From: Candidatus Puniceispirillum marinum IMCC1322
Lineage (GTDB): Bacteria; Pseudomonadota; Alphaproteobacteria; Puniceispirillales; Puniceispirillaceae
Direction of reading: 5' to 3'
Assembly (NCBI RefSeq): GCF_000024465.1
Contig: NC_014010.1
Span: 744,001-808,000 of the forward strand
DNA: 64,000 nt
The translations under genes and the position numbers were made by a program. The notes beneath the pieces were generated by a model, which did not search any database, was not told the DNA's origin, and saw nothing but the letters and a program-made list of their open reading frames with translations. Below, piece by piece: positions 48,939-58,189 of the stretch (positions within the stretch are counted from its first letter, which is position 1; every line of letters begins with the position of its first letter).

Positions 48939-49919
48939 ATGCATCGCATCGATAATCTACAATATGCCAACTGGTCTGAAAAAATATTCCGCCAAATGCG
49001 TGAAGGCAATGTCGATGCTGTTCATGTGACGATTGCCTATCACGAAACCTTTCGTGAGATGGTCGCCAATGTCGAAAAGTGGAATCTATGGTTTGAACGC
49101 TTTCCAGAGCTTATTTTCCATGGCAAGACAGGGGACGATGTCCGCCGTGCAAAAGCCGAAAACCGTACCGCTATCTTTTTCGGCTTTCAAAATCCCTCAC
49201 CTATCGAAGACGATATTGGGCTGGTGGAAATATGCCACACACTTGGCGCACGATTTATGCAGCTTACCTATAACAATCAATCCCTGCTGGCTACCGGCTG
49301 TTATGAAGATGAAGATACCGGCATCACACGGATGGGACGTCAGGTTATCAAAGAGATGAATCGCGTTGGGCTGGTGGTTGATATGAGCCATTCTGCCGAA
49401 CGATCAACGCTTGATGCTATAGATGTGTCCGAACGCCCTATAGCCATAACTCATGCTAATCCTGATTTCTGGCATCCAGCCAAACGAAACAAGTCTGACG
49501 ATGTGTTAAGAGCACTAGGTGCGTCCGGCGGCATGCTTGGGTTTTCGCTGTATCCACATCATCTGAAAGATAAATCCAACTGCACGCTTGCTAGCTTTTG
49601 CGAGATGATTGCGCGAACAGCCGATTTGATGGGTATAGATAATATCGGTCTTGGCTCGGATTTATGCCAGGATCAGCCAGACTCTGTAGTTGAATGGATG
49701 CGCGTTGGCCGTTGGACAAAAGAAATCGATTATGGCGAAGGATCAGCCTCAAATGCAGGCTTTCCCCCTATGCCAGAGTGGTTTGAAGATAATCGCCATT
49801 TTGGTAATATTGAAGCGGGCTTGATGGCTCATGGCTTTTCGGCGACAGAAACCGCCGCTATCATGGGAGAGAACTGGTTGCGGTTTTACGATAACAATTT
49901 TGGTGCATCAGACGTTTAA
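48939..49919 (+). CDS. M19 (membrane dipeptidase)-family protein with altered metal site
   Basis: A 326-residue TIM-barrel protein of the renal-dipeptidase (M19) family. The later zinc ligands are kept: His151 in LVVDMSH and His172 in IAITHANP. The N-terminal HxD pair is absent (the start is MHRIDNLQYANWSEKIFRQM), and the position of the bridging Glu is Gln84 in FFGFQNPS. It has no signal peptide, so it is likely cytoplasmic. It probably acts on a substrate other than ordinary dipeptides. The start is the ATG at 48939, 2 bp after the aldehyde dehydrogenase stop; a longer frame overlaps that gene and is rejected. Confidence 0.85.
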   Translation: MHRIDNLQYANWSEKIFRQMREGNVDAVHVTIAYHETFREMVANVEKWNLWFERFPELIFHGKTGDDVRRAKAENRTAIFFGFQNPSPIEDDIGLVEICHTLGARFMQLTYNNQSLLATGCYEDEDTGITRMGRQVIKEMNRVGLVVDMSHSAERSTLDAIDVSERPIAITHANPDFWHPAKRNKSDDVLRALGASGGMLGFSLYPHHLKDKSNCTLASFCEMIARTADLMGIDNIGLGSDLCQDQPDSVVEWMRVGRWTKEIDYGEGSASNAGFPPMPEWFEDNRHFGNIEAGLMAHGFSATETAAIMGENWLRFYDNNFGASDV

Positions 49920-49937
49920 TATTTAACAGGGTCTATC

Positions 49938-51635
49938 ATGGCAAAGACTGTTACGGCAAATAACCAGACACATATACCGCTTCGGGCAGGTAACGATGTC
50001 ATGCGTCTTGCGCGAATGGGGTCTTTCCATCAAAGCAGGCTCAGCTTCATGCGGGTCTTGCTCCGGCGCCTCAAAAGCGAAAACTGGACATTCACGCGCC
50101 CTATCTGGGACATTGATGCCAATGGTGTCGGCGTTGCCACATACAGTGCTATTGGCCCCCAACGTACCTATACATTGGTTGCGTTTGCCCATGATCTGCC
50201 TGATGAGTTGAGGTCTGACCGGGTTATTGCCGAAGCATGGGATGCCACATTCAGCTTGCATGACGGGGATGTTAGTAAAGCCGACATTGAACGGTTGAAA
50301 CAAAATGTACCTCTTCAGGAGGCAGGCCGCATTTCAGATGATGAGTTGGTTTTGTCCCGGGCAAACAAATCCGTCAGACTGTTTGATTATGTTCGTGACT
50401 GCCTTGCCGCTGGCACCCAGCCAGATCTGGCAAAGATAGAACCCATCGGCTATCTCATGCGGACAAGTGCCGTATATGGATCTGGAAAGTTTGGTGCTGC
50501 AGATCGGCACGCATGGGCTGACCGCCCTGAATTCGCAGGGTCTTTTCAACCCGAATTACTTGCCGTATGGCTGATACGTGCCTTTACCATAGACATGGTT
50601 GAACATATGGCCAAAATTCAACAGCCTGATACAGCCGTGACACTCGCCCCTGATATCCGCCGCCGGTTTGGTGTTGGCAATTCTACAGGCCTTGGTATGG
50701 CACCATTTCTGATCAATCATCCGGCTCTGATCCATGCGTGGATAAATGCCCGCGAAACAGCATTAGGACGGGTGCGGGCAATAGCCTCAACTGACACCGT
50801 GACATTGGCGCATTTTATATCGCTGGTGAAACGTGCGGCTATAAATGCTGATGCGTGGCAGGTAGAGCATCCATATCAAAATTCAAAAACCGAAGGCTTG
50901 CGCACAGACCTGTCCAGCCTTACTGCATATATGCAAACTTTTGACTCTGATCAGGCCTATCCATGGGATGTGATTTATCTGTGGGGAACCGATAATCTGA
51001 CGATTGAAGGCCAGGAACAACTCGTATCGTTGCTCATCGAACCCTTTGGTGATCTTGTCGATGATCTTGCCAGCACCATGTCTGCTGATGAAACAACCCG
51101 CCATATCATTGACGGAACCCAGACGATAGCGGCATTTCGTGAACTCATAACCACCCAATATGGCTGGGCGGGCACCCTTGATTTTTCTCAGAAAGCCGAA
51201 CAGGCGCGCGTTTGGTATGTATCTCAAGAAAAGCTAGAGCCGCGACTTGGTGAACGGTTTGAAGAGCCGATTGCCCCATACGAGCAACCTCTGGCGCCCG
51301 GGCGAGATGTGATCGCCTGCTATGAAGCCATGAAAGACTGGGGGGACAACGATACCCTAGCCACGTTTTTAATGGCACATCCTGAACATCGGCATATCGT
51401 GCGCCGCGCCCAGCTTATTAATGGTCTTGATTATGCGGAAATCCGCGATAATACAATCGCTGCCAATATGATGCCGATTGATCTTTTACGGTGTAAATTA
51501 TCATTCTTTGGCGCTACCAAATTTGATCCGCGGTCAGACCGCTGGCTCCGCATCACAATGTATCAAGGCGCCCCCTTCCCCGAAGAACTGGAAAACCTGG
51601 ATCCTGATGATCTGGTTTATCCACCGTTGCAATAG
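49938..51635 (+). CDS. Uncharacterised conserved 565-residue protein
   Basis: I cannot assign a function. The frame is strong: an AGGG ribosome site, tight placement between the M19-like gene (18 bp) and the DUF3726 gene (2 bp). The protein is soluble, without signal or membrane helices, and has several Trp-rich and conserved-looking stretches: AGNDVMRLARMGSFHQSRLS at the start, GYLMRTSAVYGSGKFGAADR near 170-190, FGVGNSTGLGMAPFLINHP near 255, and GATKFDPRSDRWLRITMYQG near the end. I recall proteins with similar wording in Rhodobacterales, all unannotated. Not a transposase, transporter or known hydrolase by motif. Confidence 0.85.
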   Translation: MAKTVTANNQTHIPLRAGNDVMRLARMGSFHQSRLSFMRVLLRRLKSENWTFTRPIWDIDANGVGVATYSAIGPQRTYTLVAFAHDLPDELRSDRVIAEAWDATFSLHDGDVSKADIERLKQNVPLQEAGRISDDELVLSRANKSVRLFDYVRDCLAAGTQPDLAKIEPIGYLMRTSAVYGSGKFGAADRHAWADRPEFAGSFQPELLAVWLIRAFTIDMVEHMAKIQQPDTAVTLAPDIRRRFGVGNSTGLGMAPFLINHPALIHAWINARETALGRVRAIASTDTVTLAHFISLVKRAAINADAWQVEHPYQNSKTEGLRTDLSSLTAYMQTFDSDQAYPWDVIYLWGTDNLTIEGQEQLVSLLIEPFGDLVDDLASTMSADETTRHIIDGTQTIAAFRELITTQYGWAGTLDFSQKAEQARVWYVSQEKLEPRLGERFEEPIAPYEQPLAPGRDVIACYEAMKDWGDNDTLATFLMAHPEHRHIVRRAQLINGLDYAEIRDNTIAANMMPIDLLRCKLSFFGATKFDPRSDRWLRITMYQGAPFPEELENLDPDDLVYPPLQ

Positions 51636-51637
51636 AC

Positions 51638-52252
51638 ATGTCTGATGCCAGCTGGTCTCTTAGCGAAACTGGTGCACTTGCCCTGAAAGCCGCAAGAGGC
51701 GCTGGCATGTCATGGGGGCTTGCCGAAGAATCCAGTCATGCCGTGATATGGTTGGCTCATCGCAGTGCCCCGGGCATTGCTTCATTATGCCGGCACCTCA
51801 CCTGGTACAAGGCAGATTATGTAAACAAGGCAGAACAATGTCCCATTGCTATTGGGGCGGCTATCTCTGATGGTGCCATAGCTCTGCCTTGCGACCTTGG
51901 CATCATTCGTGAACCCTTACTTCTTGTGCCTTTTATATCCGCCAGCGCACGCCATAATGAATGGACGTTGCATATAGACGAACTGACAATCGATATTAGC
52001 GCCAGCGGCTTTTCCAGTGATATCATCAATACGGCACTGTTAATTGAAAAGGCCGATTGCCGCATTAGCCCCGGCACGCTTTCGGCCGAAACCATTGCAA
52101 AACATAAGGCAAAGGCAACAATCGGTCGCATTCCTGCCACGGCATCGGCCTGTATCAAAACATTTGAAGCCTTTGCCCATCATACATATGCGCCACCTAC
52201 TGAGCAGTCACGCCTTGCGGGAGCAGGTTCAGGTCTTAGTGACAACGATTAA
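51638..52252 (+). CDS. DUF3726-family protein
   Basis: A 204-residue protein I assign to DUF3726 from WSLSETGALALKAARGAGMSWGLAEESS at the start, quoted here by its parts ALKAARGAGMSWGLAEE and IWLAHRSAPG. No function is known. It has no membrane helix or signal peptide. It ends the four-gene operon and converges on a second aldehyde dehydrogenase 7 bp away. Co-occurrence with the 565-residue protein suggests joint function. Confidence 0.75.
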   Translation: MSDASWSLSETGALALKAARGAGMSWGLAEESSHAVIWLAHRSAPGIASLCRHLTWYKADYVNKAEQCPIAIGAAISDGAIALPCDLGIIREPLLLVPFISASARHNEWTLHIDELTIDISASGFSSDIINTALLIEKADCRISPGTLSAETIAKHKAKATIGRIPATASACIKTFEAFAHHTYAPPTEQSRLAGAGSGLSDND

Positions 52253-52259
52253 GCATTGC

Positions 52260-53702
52260 TCAGGCGTCAACAATTCCACTGATTGTTTTGACTTCAAGAA
52301 ATTCTTCAATACCCATCGCACCGCCTTCACGGCCAACACCTGATTGCTTGAATCCACCAAATGGGCTTCCTGATGCGCGCGACGCCCCATTCACCTGCAC
52401 CATGCCTGCACGAAGCTGGCGCGCGACACGATGTGCGCGTTCGGTGTCACCGGTCTGTAAATAGGCTGATAGCCCGAATGGTGTATCATTGGCGATTGCG
52501 ATTGCCTCATCTTCAGTATCGAACGGCATAATTGATAAAACCGGGCCAAAGATTTCTTCGCGCATGATCGTCATGTCATTATTTGTGTCGGCAAAGACCG
52601 TCGGCCTGACAAAATATCCCCGGTTCAAGCCATCTGGGCGACCTACACCACCAGCAACAAGACGCGCACCTTCATCAATACCTTTTTGAATCAGATCCTG
52701 CACCTTATTGAATTGCGCCTCAGACACAAGCGGGCCGATATGCTTACCCTCTTTGGATGGCATATCTACCTTGGTTTCATCGGCAACTCTGGCAGCCACT
52801 TCGACCGCTTGATCATAGGCACTGCGCTCGACAAGCATCCGCGTTGCCGCGTTGCATGACTGCCCCGTATTATTAAAGCAGAATTTGGTGCCACGCGTTA
52901 CGGCAGCTTCAATATCGCAATCGTCAAAAATCAGATTAGGCGATTTGCCCCCCAGTTCCAGAGATACATTTTTGACACTGTCGGCAGCGGCTTTCGTAAT
53001 CAAAATGCCAGCACGCGTTGACCCGGTAAAGGAGACAACATCAATATCAGGATGTGATGACATGATTGAGCCCGCACCAACACCATCGCCATTAATCAAA
53101 TTAAAAACACCCGCAGGCAAACCAACTTCATGAACCATTTCGGCAAATAGCATACCTGACATCGGCGCAATTTCGGATGGCTTTAACACCATTGTGCACC
53201 CAGCCGCGATGGCCGCACCGACTTTCAAGACAACCTGATTCATGGGCCAGTTCCATGGCGTGATCAACGCCGCCACACCAGCCGGTTCATAGGTTAGATC
53301 CTGACCAGCCGTACCCGGGCGCAATGGGCGCACCCATTCAAAAGCGGCCAATGTGCGAATAAAAGCTTTGAGATGCGATGATCCAGAGCTGGCTTGCTCA
53401 GAAATAGCCAGGTCAATCGGCGCGCCCATCTCGTCAGAAATGGTATGTGCCATCTCACGTTCGCGTGCCTGATATACCTCAAGAAGCTTTTTCAGATAAT
53501 CCAGACGCTCTTCAGGTGATGTCATTGACCATGCTGGAAATGCGCGTTTTGCCGCCGCAATCGCTGACTCGGTATCGGCTTTGCCCGCAAGCGTGATTGA
53601 GGCATATTCTTCTTCGGTTGCCGGATTAATAACCGGAACTACCCGCCCGTCAATGCTTTTAACCCATTCCCCATCAATGTAGAGATCTGTTTTATCAATC
53701 AT
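52260..53702 (-). CDS. Aldehyde dehydrogenase family protein
   Basis: A 480-residue NAD-dependent aldehyde dehydrogenase with catalytic Cys283 in GQSCNAATRML, general base Glu249 in SLELGGKSPN, cofactor loop SFTGSTRAG and ALITPWNWPMNQ. The substrate is not defined by motif. It lies opposite the four-gene operon, so it may process a related aldehyde, but it has its own upstream region and reads as an independent gene. Confidence 0.93.
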   Translation of the reverse strand: MIDKTDLYIDGEWVKSIDGRVVPVINPATEEEYASITLAGKADTESAIAAAKRAFPAWSMTSPEERLDYLKKLLEVYQAREREMAHTISDEMGAPIDLAISEQASSGSSHLKAFIRTLAAFEWVRPLRPGTAGQDLTYEPAGVAALITPWNWPMNQVVLKVGAAIAAGCTMVLKPSEIAPMSGMLFAEMVHEVGLPAGVFNLINGDGVGAGSIMSSHPDIDVVSFTGSTRAGILITKAAADSVKNVSLELGGKSPNLIFDDCDIEAAVTRGTKFCFNNTGQSCNAATRMLVERSAYDQAVEVAARVADETKVDMPSKEGKHIGPLVSEAQFNKVQDLIQKGIDEGARLVAGGVGRPDGLNRGYFVRPTVFADTNNDMTIMREEIFGPVLSIMPFDTEDEAIAIANDTPFGLSAYLQTGDTERAHRVARQLRAGMVQVNGASRASGSPFGGFKQSGVGREGGAMGIEEFLEVKTISGIVDA

Positions 53703-53849
53703 GCCATTATCCTGTCACTGCCAAATACATCAATTAACCGCTTATAGAAGTAAATCCGTGTATCTGGATATAAATCAATGTTCGAAAGAAATACTCTTAA
53801 ACACATCTTTTCAACAACCACGGTAACAAAATCTTGTCAAGTCAAGTCG

Positions 53850-54761
53850 TTACCGTACCAGTGCTTTCTTACCTCTTTCTGCCATGTAAATACCACCAAG
53901 CACGAATGCAAGAGATAAAATATGATAAAAATACATAACCTCGCCCAGAATGATCACAGCAAATAGTGCAGCAAACACCGGTACCAGATTAACATATAGG
54001 CCTGCGCGGTTAGATCCCGCCAGTTCAACCCCACGCATAAACAATAGCTGCGCTAATAACGAAGGAAAAATGGCGCAATAAATCACCAATAACCATCCCT
54101 TTAAACCGGGCATGACTAAGTTGCCTTGTGCATATTCGATGGCACTAGATATCGTTAACGTCACCACTGCAGCAGCCGAGAAAAATGCCAACATCAAGAC
54201 GGGCGACATAACAATCCTGCGGCTCAAGCCCACTGTATAGCCGGCATAACAAAGACACGCCACCAGCATCAACAAGTCACCAACATTGAACTGGACGCTT
54301 TTAAACACGCTAAATGAACCGCCACTGACCAACAGCACGACCCCTGCAAGCGAGAGCGCAAGGCCACAAATTTGCAAAAGGCTAATCTTCGTCCGTAAAA
54401 CAACAAGACCGATAATCATGACAAAGGCAGGAATCGACCCTTGCGTGATACCAAGATTGACCGCTGTTGTATGTTGCGCGGCCAGAATGAAAAAAACAGT
54501 AAAGCCAGCCATGCCAAAAGCACCCATCATAAAGACCCAGCCAAGCCGTTCTTTCACTAGCGGTATTTGAGATATGAGTTGTTTTCGGCAAAACACAATC
54601 AGCACAAGCAGACATAGTATCCAGCGCAATTCCATCAACAGCATTGGTGAAATTTCATTAACCGAAATGCGCGCCGCAATCGTATGACCTGCCCACATCA
54701 TGGTGGCTAATGTCAGAACCACATACGGTGTGTTCCATAAATGTAAAAGAAACGCTGGCAT
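53850..54761 (-). CDS. EamA/DMT-superfamily transporter
   Basis: A 303-residue, ten-helix carrier with two EamA repeats; MMWAGHTIAARISVNEISPM begins the first, and VGDLLMLVACLCYAGYTVGL the second. The end VPVFAALFAVIILGEVMYFYH is the usual repeat tail. The ATG at 54761 is chosen; a TTG frame reaches 54800 but gives no better ribosome site. Substrate unknown. A terminator of the gene upstream lies at 54849-54876. Confidence 0.87.
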   Translation of the reverse strand: MPAFLLHLWNTPYVVLTLATMMWAGHTIAARISVNEISPMLLMELRWILCLLVLIVFCRKQLISQIPLVKERLGWVFMMGAFGMAGFTVFFILAAQHTTAVNLGITQGSIPAFVMIIGLVVLRTKISLLQICGLALSLAGVVLLVSGGSFSVFKSVQFNVGDLLMLVACLCYAGYTVGLSRRIVMSPVLMLAFFSAAAVVTLTISSAIEYAQGNLVMPGLKGWLLVIYCAIFPSLLAQLLFMRGVELAGSNRAGLYVNLVPVFAALFAVIILGEVMYFYHILSLAFVLGGIYMAERGKKALVR

Positions 54762-54848
54762 CAAAAATCCACTTGGTACTATCTGCCCAGAACTGGACAA
54801 TACAATATTTCATTTTGCGCATATTTCACAGCAACATAATAAATTTAA

Positions 54849-54876
54849 AAATGCCCCAGCATGAACCGGGGCATTT
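54849..54876 (-). terminator. Rho-independent terminator after the alanine/glycine symporter gene
   Basis: AAATGCCCC (54849-54857) and GGGGCATTT (54868-54876) make a 9-bp perfect stem with a 10-base loop. On the minus strand it is followed by TTTTTAAATTTATT (the stem's own T's and the next bases), 60 bp after the symporter stop. Confidence 0.85.
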
Positions 54877-54935
54877 ATCGAAGTTTGTCTAGTGAGCATT
54901 GGCGAACCTATTTGTCAGGCTCTGAATATTCACCA

Positions 54936-56435
54936 TTACTTGAACTTCTTGATTTCTCCGCTATCCAAGCGCGCCAGATAGGAATTCATTTCCGCACGCA
55001 CAACAGGTGCAAGGAAATAAAGACCAAGGATATTAGGCACACAAATCAGGAAGACCAGCGCGTCTGAAATATCCAGCAATGGTCCAAGCTGAACCATACA
55101 GCCCAAGGCAACAAACGCACAAAATATAACCTTGTAGATATTCTGTCCTTTTTCACCTTCACCAAACATATATGTCCATCCCTTGAGCCCGTAATATGAC
55201 CACGATATCATCGTTGAAAATGCGAACAACACCGCAGCCAAAGCAAGCGGATATGGGAACCATGAGAATTGCCGTTCAAAGGCTGATGATGTCATGGCAA
55301 TGCCTTTCGCATCACCAGCAAAGCCAGGATCAGCAACCTGAGATGTGCCAATGACAAGCGCTGTGATCGTACAGATCACAATCGTATCAATGAAAGGCTC
55401 TAACAGAGACACATAACCCTCGGTTACAGGCTCGTCTGTCCGGACAGCCGCATGGGCGATAGACGCCGAACCAATACCAGCTTCGTTCGAGAAGACAGCA
55501 CGCTGGAAACCGATAATCATCGCACCAAGCGCACCACCTGCAACTCCCTCGCCAGTAAAGGCACCGGTAAAGATATTGGCGATCGCTTCTGGAATCGAGG
55601 CATAATTAAGCAAGATAACGATCAGTGCAAAAAGGCAGTAAAATACAGCCATGAACGGAACGACCTTTTCGGTCACCTTGGCGATAGATTTAATACCACC
55701 GATAATAACCACAAAGACAACAGCCGCCAGAATAAGACCAACAAGCCATCCCAGCCCATCCAGTGCGCCACCTGAAACGTGGTTTAACTGCACATATGCC
55801 TGATTGGATTGGAACATATTACCAATACCAAGTGCACCGATAAAAATGCCAATCGCATAAAAGGTGCCGATGAATTTTCCAAACCCTTCCATGCCGCGAT
55901 CGGCAAAGCCCTTTTTGAGATAATACATAGGACCGCCCGAAACCGAGCCATCAGGGTTTTCAGATCGATATTTCACACCAAGTGTACATTCAACAAACTT
56001 GGTGGACATGCCAAGAAAGCCTGCAACAATCAGCCAGAATGTGGCACCAGGGCCACCAACGGTCACCGCAACGGCAACACCACCGATGTTACCGATACCA
56101 ACCGTACCTGAAACAGCTGTTGCTAAAGCCTGAAAGTGAGATACCTCACCCGCACTATCGGGATCGGCATAATCACCGCGTACCAACTGAATGGCATGTT
56201 TAAATCCGCGCAGATTTACAAACCCCATATAAAACGTGAAGAAAACGGCACCCGCAACAAGCCAAAGTACAACTACTGGCAACTGAGCACCAAAGATCGG
56301 GATTTTGAAAAAAACGATTTGTCCAATTAAAATGGCAATTGGCTTTGTCAAATTGTTGATAGTTTCGTCAATTCCCGCATGCGCCGAAGTTATAAACAGC
56401 AACGAGAATATGAGTGGAAGAATAAAGCGATGCAT
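54936..56435 (-). CDS. Alanine or glycine:cation symporter (AGCS family)
   Basis: Sodium-coupled amino acid importer. The 499-residue protein has an N-terminal signal-like segment and about eleven membrane helices; family hallmarks are ALATAVSGTVGIGNIGGVAVAV near 105, quoted as SGTVGIGNIGGVA, the GGPMYYLKKG loop, and FQRAVFSNEAGIGSASIAHA near 310. The last stretch SGEIKKFK is a short cytoplasmic tail. AAGGGG precedes the ATG. A universal stress protein gene lies 50 bp upstream on the same strand. Confidence 0.95.
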   Translation of the reverse strand: MHRFILPLIFSLLFITSAHAGIDETINNLTKPIAILIGQIVFFKIPIFGAQLPVVVLWLVAGAVFFTFYMGFVNLRGFKHAIQLVRGDYADPDSAGEVSHFQALATAVSGTVGIGNIGGVAVAVTVGGPGATFWLIVAGFLGMSTKFVECTLGVKYRSENPDGSVSGGPMYYLKKGFADRGMEGFGKFIGTFYAIGIFIGALGIGNMFQSNQAYVQLNHVSGGALDGLGWLVGLILAAVVFVVIIGGIKSIAKVTEKVVPFMAVFYCLFALIVILLNYASIPEAIANIFTGAFTGEGVAGGALGAMIIGFQRAVFSNEAGIGSASIAHAAVRTDEPVTEGYVSLLEPFIDTIVICTITALVIGTSQVADPGFAGDAKGIAMTSSAFERQFSWFPYPLALAAVLFAFSTMISWSYYGLKGWTYMFGEGEKGQNIYKVIFCAFVALGCMVQLGPLLDISDALVFLICVPNILGLYFLAPVVRAEMNSYLARLDSGEIKKFK

Positions 56436-56485
56436 TGATAAATTCCCCTTTTTTAGCTTTGCATCCGCGATGGCCTAGCCGGGCA

Positions 56486-56920
56486 TCATGGTACAACAGT
56501 GATTGGGACTTCAGATGTCTGAATGAGGCTTCCTGCCACGCTTCCAAACAACAATGATTTGATGCCTGATTGACCACGACGGCCAATCACGATCTGATCT
56601 ACATTATGTTTTTTGGCGAGGTCGTTGAGCGTTTCCACCGGGGCCCCATGTCGGACAATTGATTCCGCTTTGATATTATGACCTGCAAGTTTTTCCATTG
56701 CCGGGTCAATAATCGTCTTTTTGGCACGTGAAATTTCACTCTCACGACGCTTATGCCGTTCGGCATTTTCTTCAGGTGTATTGAATGAATAGGGAGACCA
56801 TTCGATAACATAGGCGACAATCAACTCAATACCGCGATCCTTGACCTGAGCTATAGAATATTCCAAGGCACGGTCACCACCTTGGCTACCATCAACTGCA
56901 AGTAACATGCATTGTGTCAT
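56486..56920 (-). CDS. Universal stress protein (UspA family)
   Basis: A 144-residue UspA-fold protein. The ATP-binding motif GRRGQSGIKSLLFGS matches G-x2-G-x9-G-S, so it belongs to the nucleotide-binding branch, and VDGSQGGDRALEYS fills the N-terminal loop. The ATG at 56920 has a GAGGAG ribosome site; a longer frame to 56998 is rejected. It may be co-transcribed with the downstream symporter gene. Role in stress survival is inferred from family. Confidence 0.93.
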   Translation of the reverse strand: MTQCMLLAVDGSQGGDRALEYSIAQVKDRGIELIVAYVIEWSPYSFNTPEENAERHKRRESEISRAKKTIIDPAMEKLAGHNIKAESIVRHGAPVETLNDLAKKHNVDQIVIGRRGQSGIKSLLFGSVAGSLIQTSEVPITVVP

Positions 56921-57267
56921 AACCAACTCCTCAATTAGCGCGCACAGGTCGAAACTTTCACCTGTGGGCAGACGTAACAGAACGAAACGGTAAAACAAAT
57001 AATGGTAATTTAGTAATGCAATCTATAGTTATAAATTTGTAACGTAACTATGATTTACCTACCTGACTTTCATTGCTAAAGAACAAAGTGTCAATAATCA
57101 TAAAATAGCATGTTTATATAGTAATACACGTTTTAATAGATTTTAGTGAAATGATATTATGCCACTTGCAAGCCTTTTCAAGCGATCAGGACAACGAAAA
57201 GGTCATGAAGGTGCAGACAATGAACGTAAAATTTTGACGCTAGAAGAAAGCTGACTTGTAGTGAAAG
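56921..57267. other. 347-bp AT-rich intergenic region
   Basis: Divided between the upstream region of the universal stress gene and the end of the ABC operon. It holds a 31-codon plus-strand frame (57159-57254) without a ribosome site, which I do not call as a gene. An imperfect 16-base direct repeat (57249-57264 and 57266-57281, 13 of 16 identical) duplicates the end of the permease gene. No terminator with a T run is visible for that operon. Confidence 0.6.
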
Positions 57268-58182
57268 CTAGCTTGTGGTGACGCCGCGCAAACGATCTGA
57301 CCGCCGCCGAAGCAACTCAATTACCGTCAGCAGAATAACAGATAATATAACCAGTAAAGTGGCCACTGCCAGAATCGTCGGGCTGATCTGCTCACGAATA
57401 CCTGACCACATTTGACGCGGAATAGTACGCTGTTCAGGGCTGGCAAGAAACAGCACGGCTACCACTTCGTCAAATGACGTGATAAAGGCAAACAGTCCGC
57501 CCGAGATGACTCCGGGAATGATTAGTGGCATCTGCACCCTGAAAAAGGTCGTAATTGGCCCGGCACCTAGTGAATTGGCAGCCCGCACCAACGATTTATC
57601 AAAACCAACCAGGGTTGCCGTCACTGTAATGATAACAAAAGGCGTTCCCAGCACCGCATGTGCCATGATCACGCCTAAATAGGTCTGGCTTAACTGTACT
57701 TTGGAATAGAAAAAGAACATGCCTGCCGCGGTAATAACCAATGGCACAATCATCGGTGAAATGAGAATTGACATGATCAGCCGACGATATGGCATTTCTT
57801 CACGACTCAGACCAATCGCCGCCAAAGTCCCCAGCGCCGTCGATAACAAAGTCGCACAGATACCAATGAAAAAGCTGTTACGAATAGCCCGCATCCATTG
57901 CGAGTTATTCCATGTATCGCTGACCCACGCCCAGTCAAACGGCGCATCGGGGACTTTCATACCATTCGTAAGAATATCTTTATACCAGCGCAGCGAATAG
58001 GCTTCCGGGTCAAAAGCCAGCATGCCTTCGGTAAAGCTGAAATATGGAGACACATTGAATGATAACGGCAACACAACCAAAATAGGCAACATCAAAAATA
58101 TGAATACAAGCCCGCATATCACGCGGAATGTGTAATGCCAGATCCGTTCGCCAGTCGAGGTATAGGGAGGAAGTTGTGCCAT
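57268..58182 (-). CDS. Polyamine/opine-type ABC transporter permease (PotC-like)
   Basis: Inner-membrane permease subunit. The 304-residue protein has about six helices and the EAA loop in LVRAANSLGAGPITTFFRVQMPL, quoted as AANSLGAGPITTFFRVQMPL, which contacts the ATPase. GGLFAFITSFDEVVAVLFL is typical of PotC. It lies 7 bp after the PotB-like gene and ends the operon. Confidence 0.92.
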   Translation of the reverse strand: MAQLPPYTSTGERIWHYTFRVICGLVFIFLMLPILVVLPLSFNVSPYFSFTEGMLAFDPEAYSLRWYKDILTNGMKVPDAPFDWAWVSDTWNNSQWMRAIRNSFFIGICATLLSTALGTLAAIGLSREEMPYRRLIMSILISPMIVPLVITAAGMFFFYSKVQLSQTYLGVIMAHAVLGTPFVIITVTATLVGFDKSLVRAANSLGAGPITTFFRVQMPLIIPGVISGGLFAFITSFDEVVAVLFLASPEQRTIPRQMWSGIREQISPTILAVATLLVILSVILLTVIELLRRRSDRLRGVTTS

Positions 58183-58189
58183 AATCGCG

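Noticed and set aside
57159-57254. A 31-codon plus-strand frame starting MPLASLFKRSGQRKG
   Set aside because: No ribosome site, lies in an AT-rich gap and overlaps the permease terminus repeat; too little evidence for a gene.
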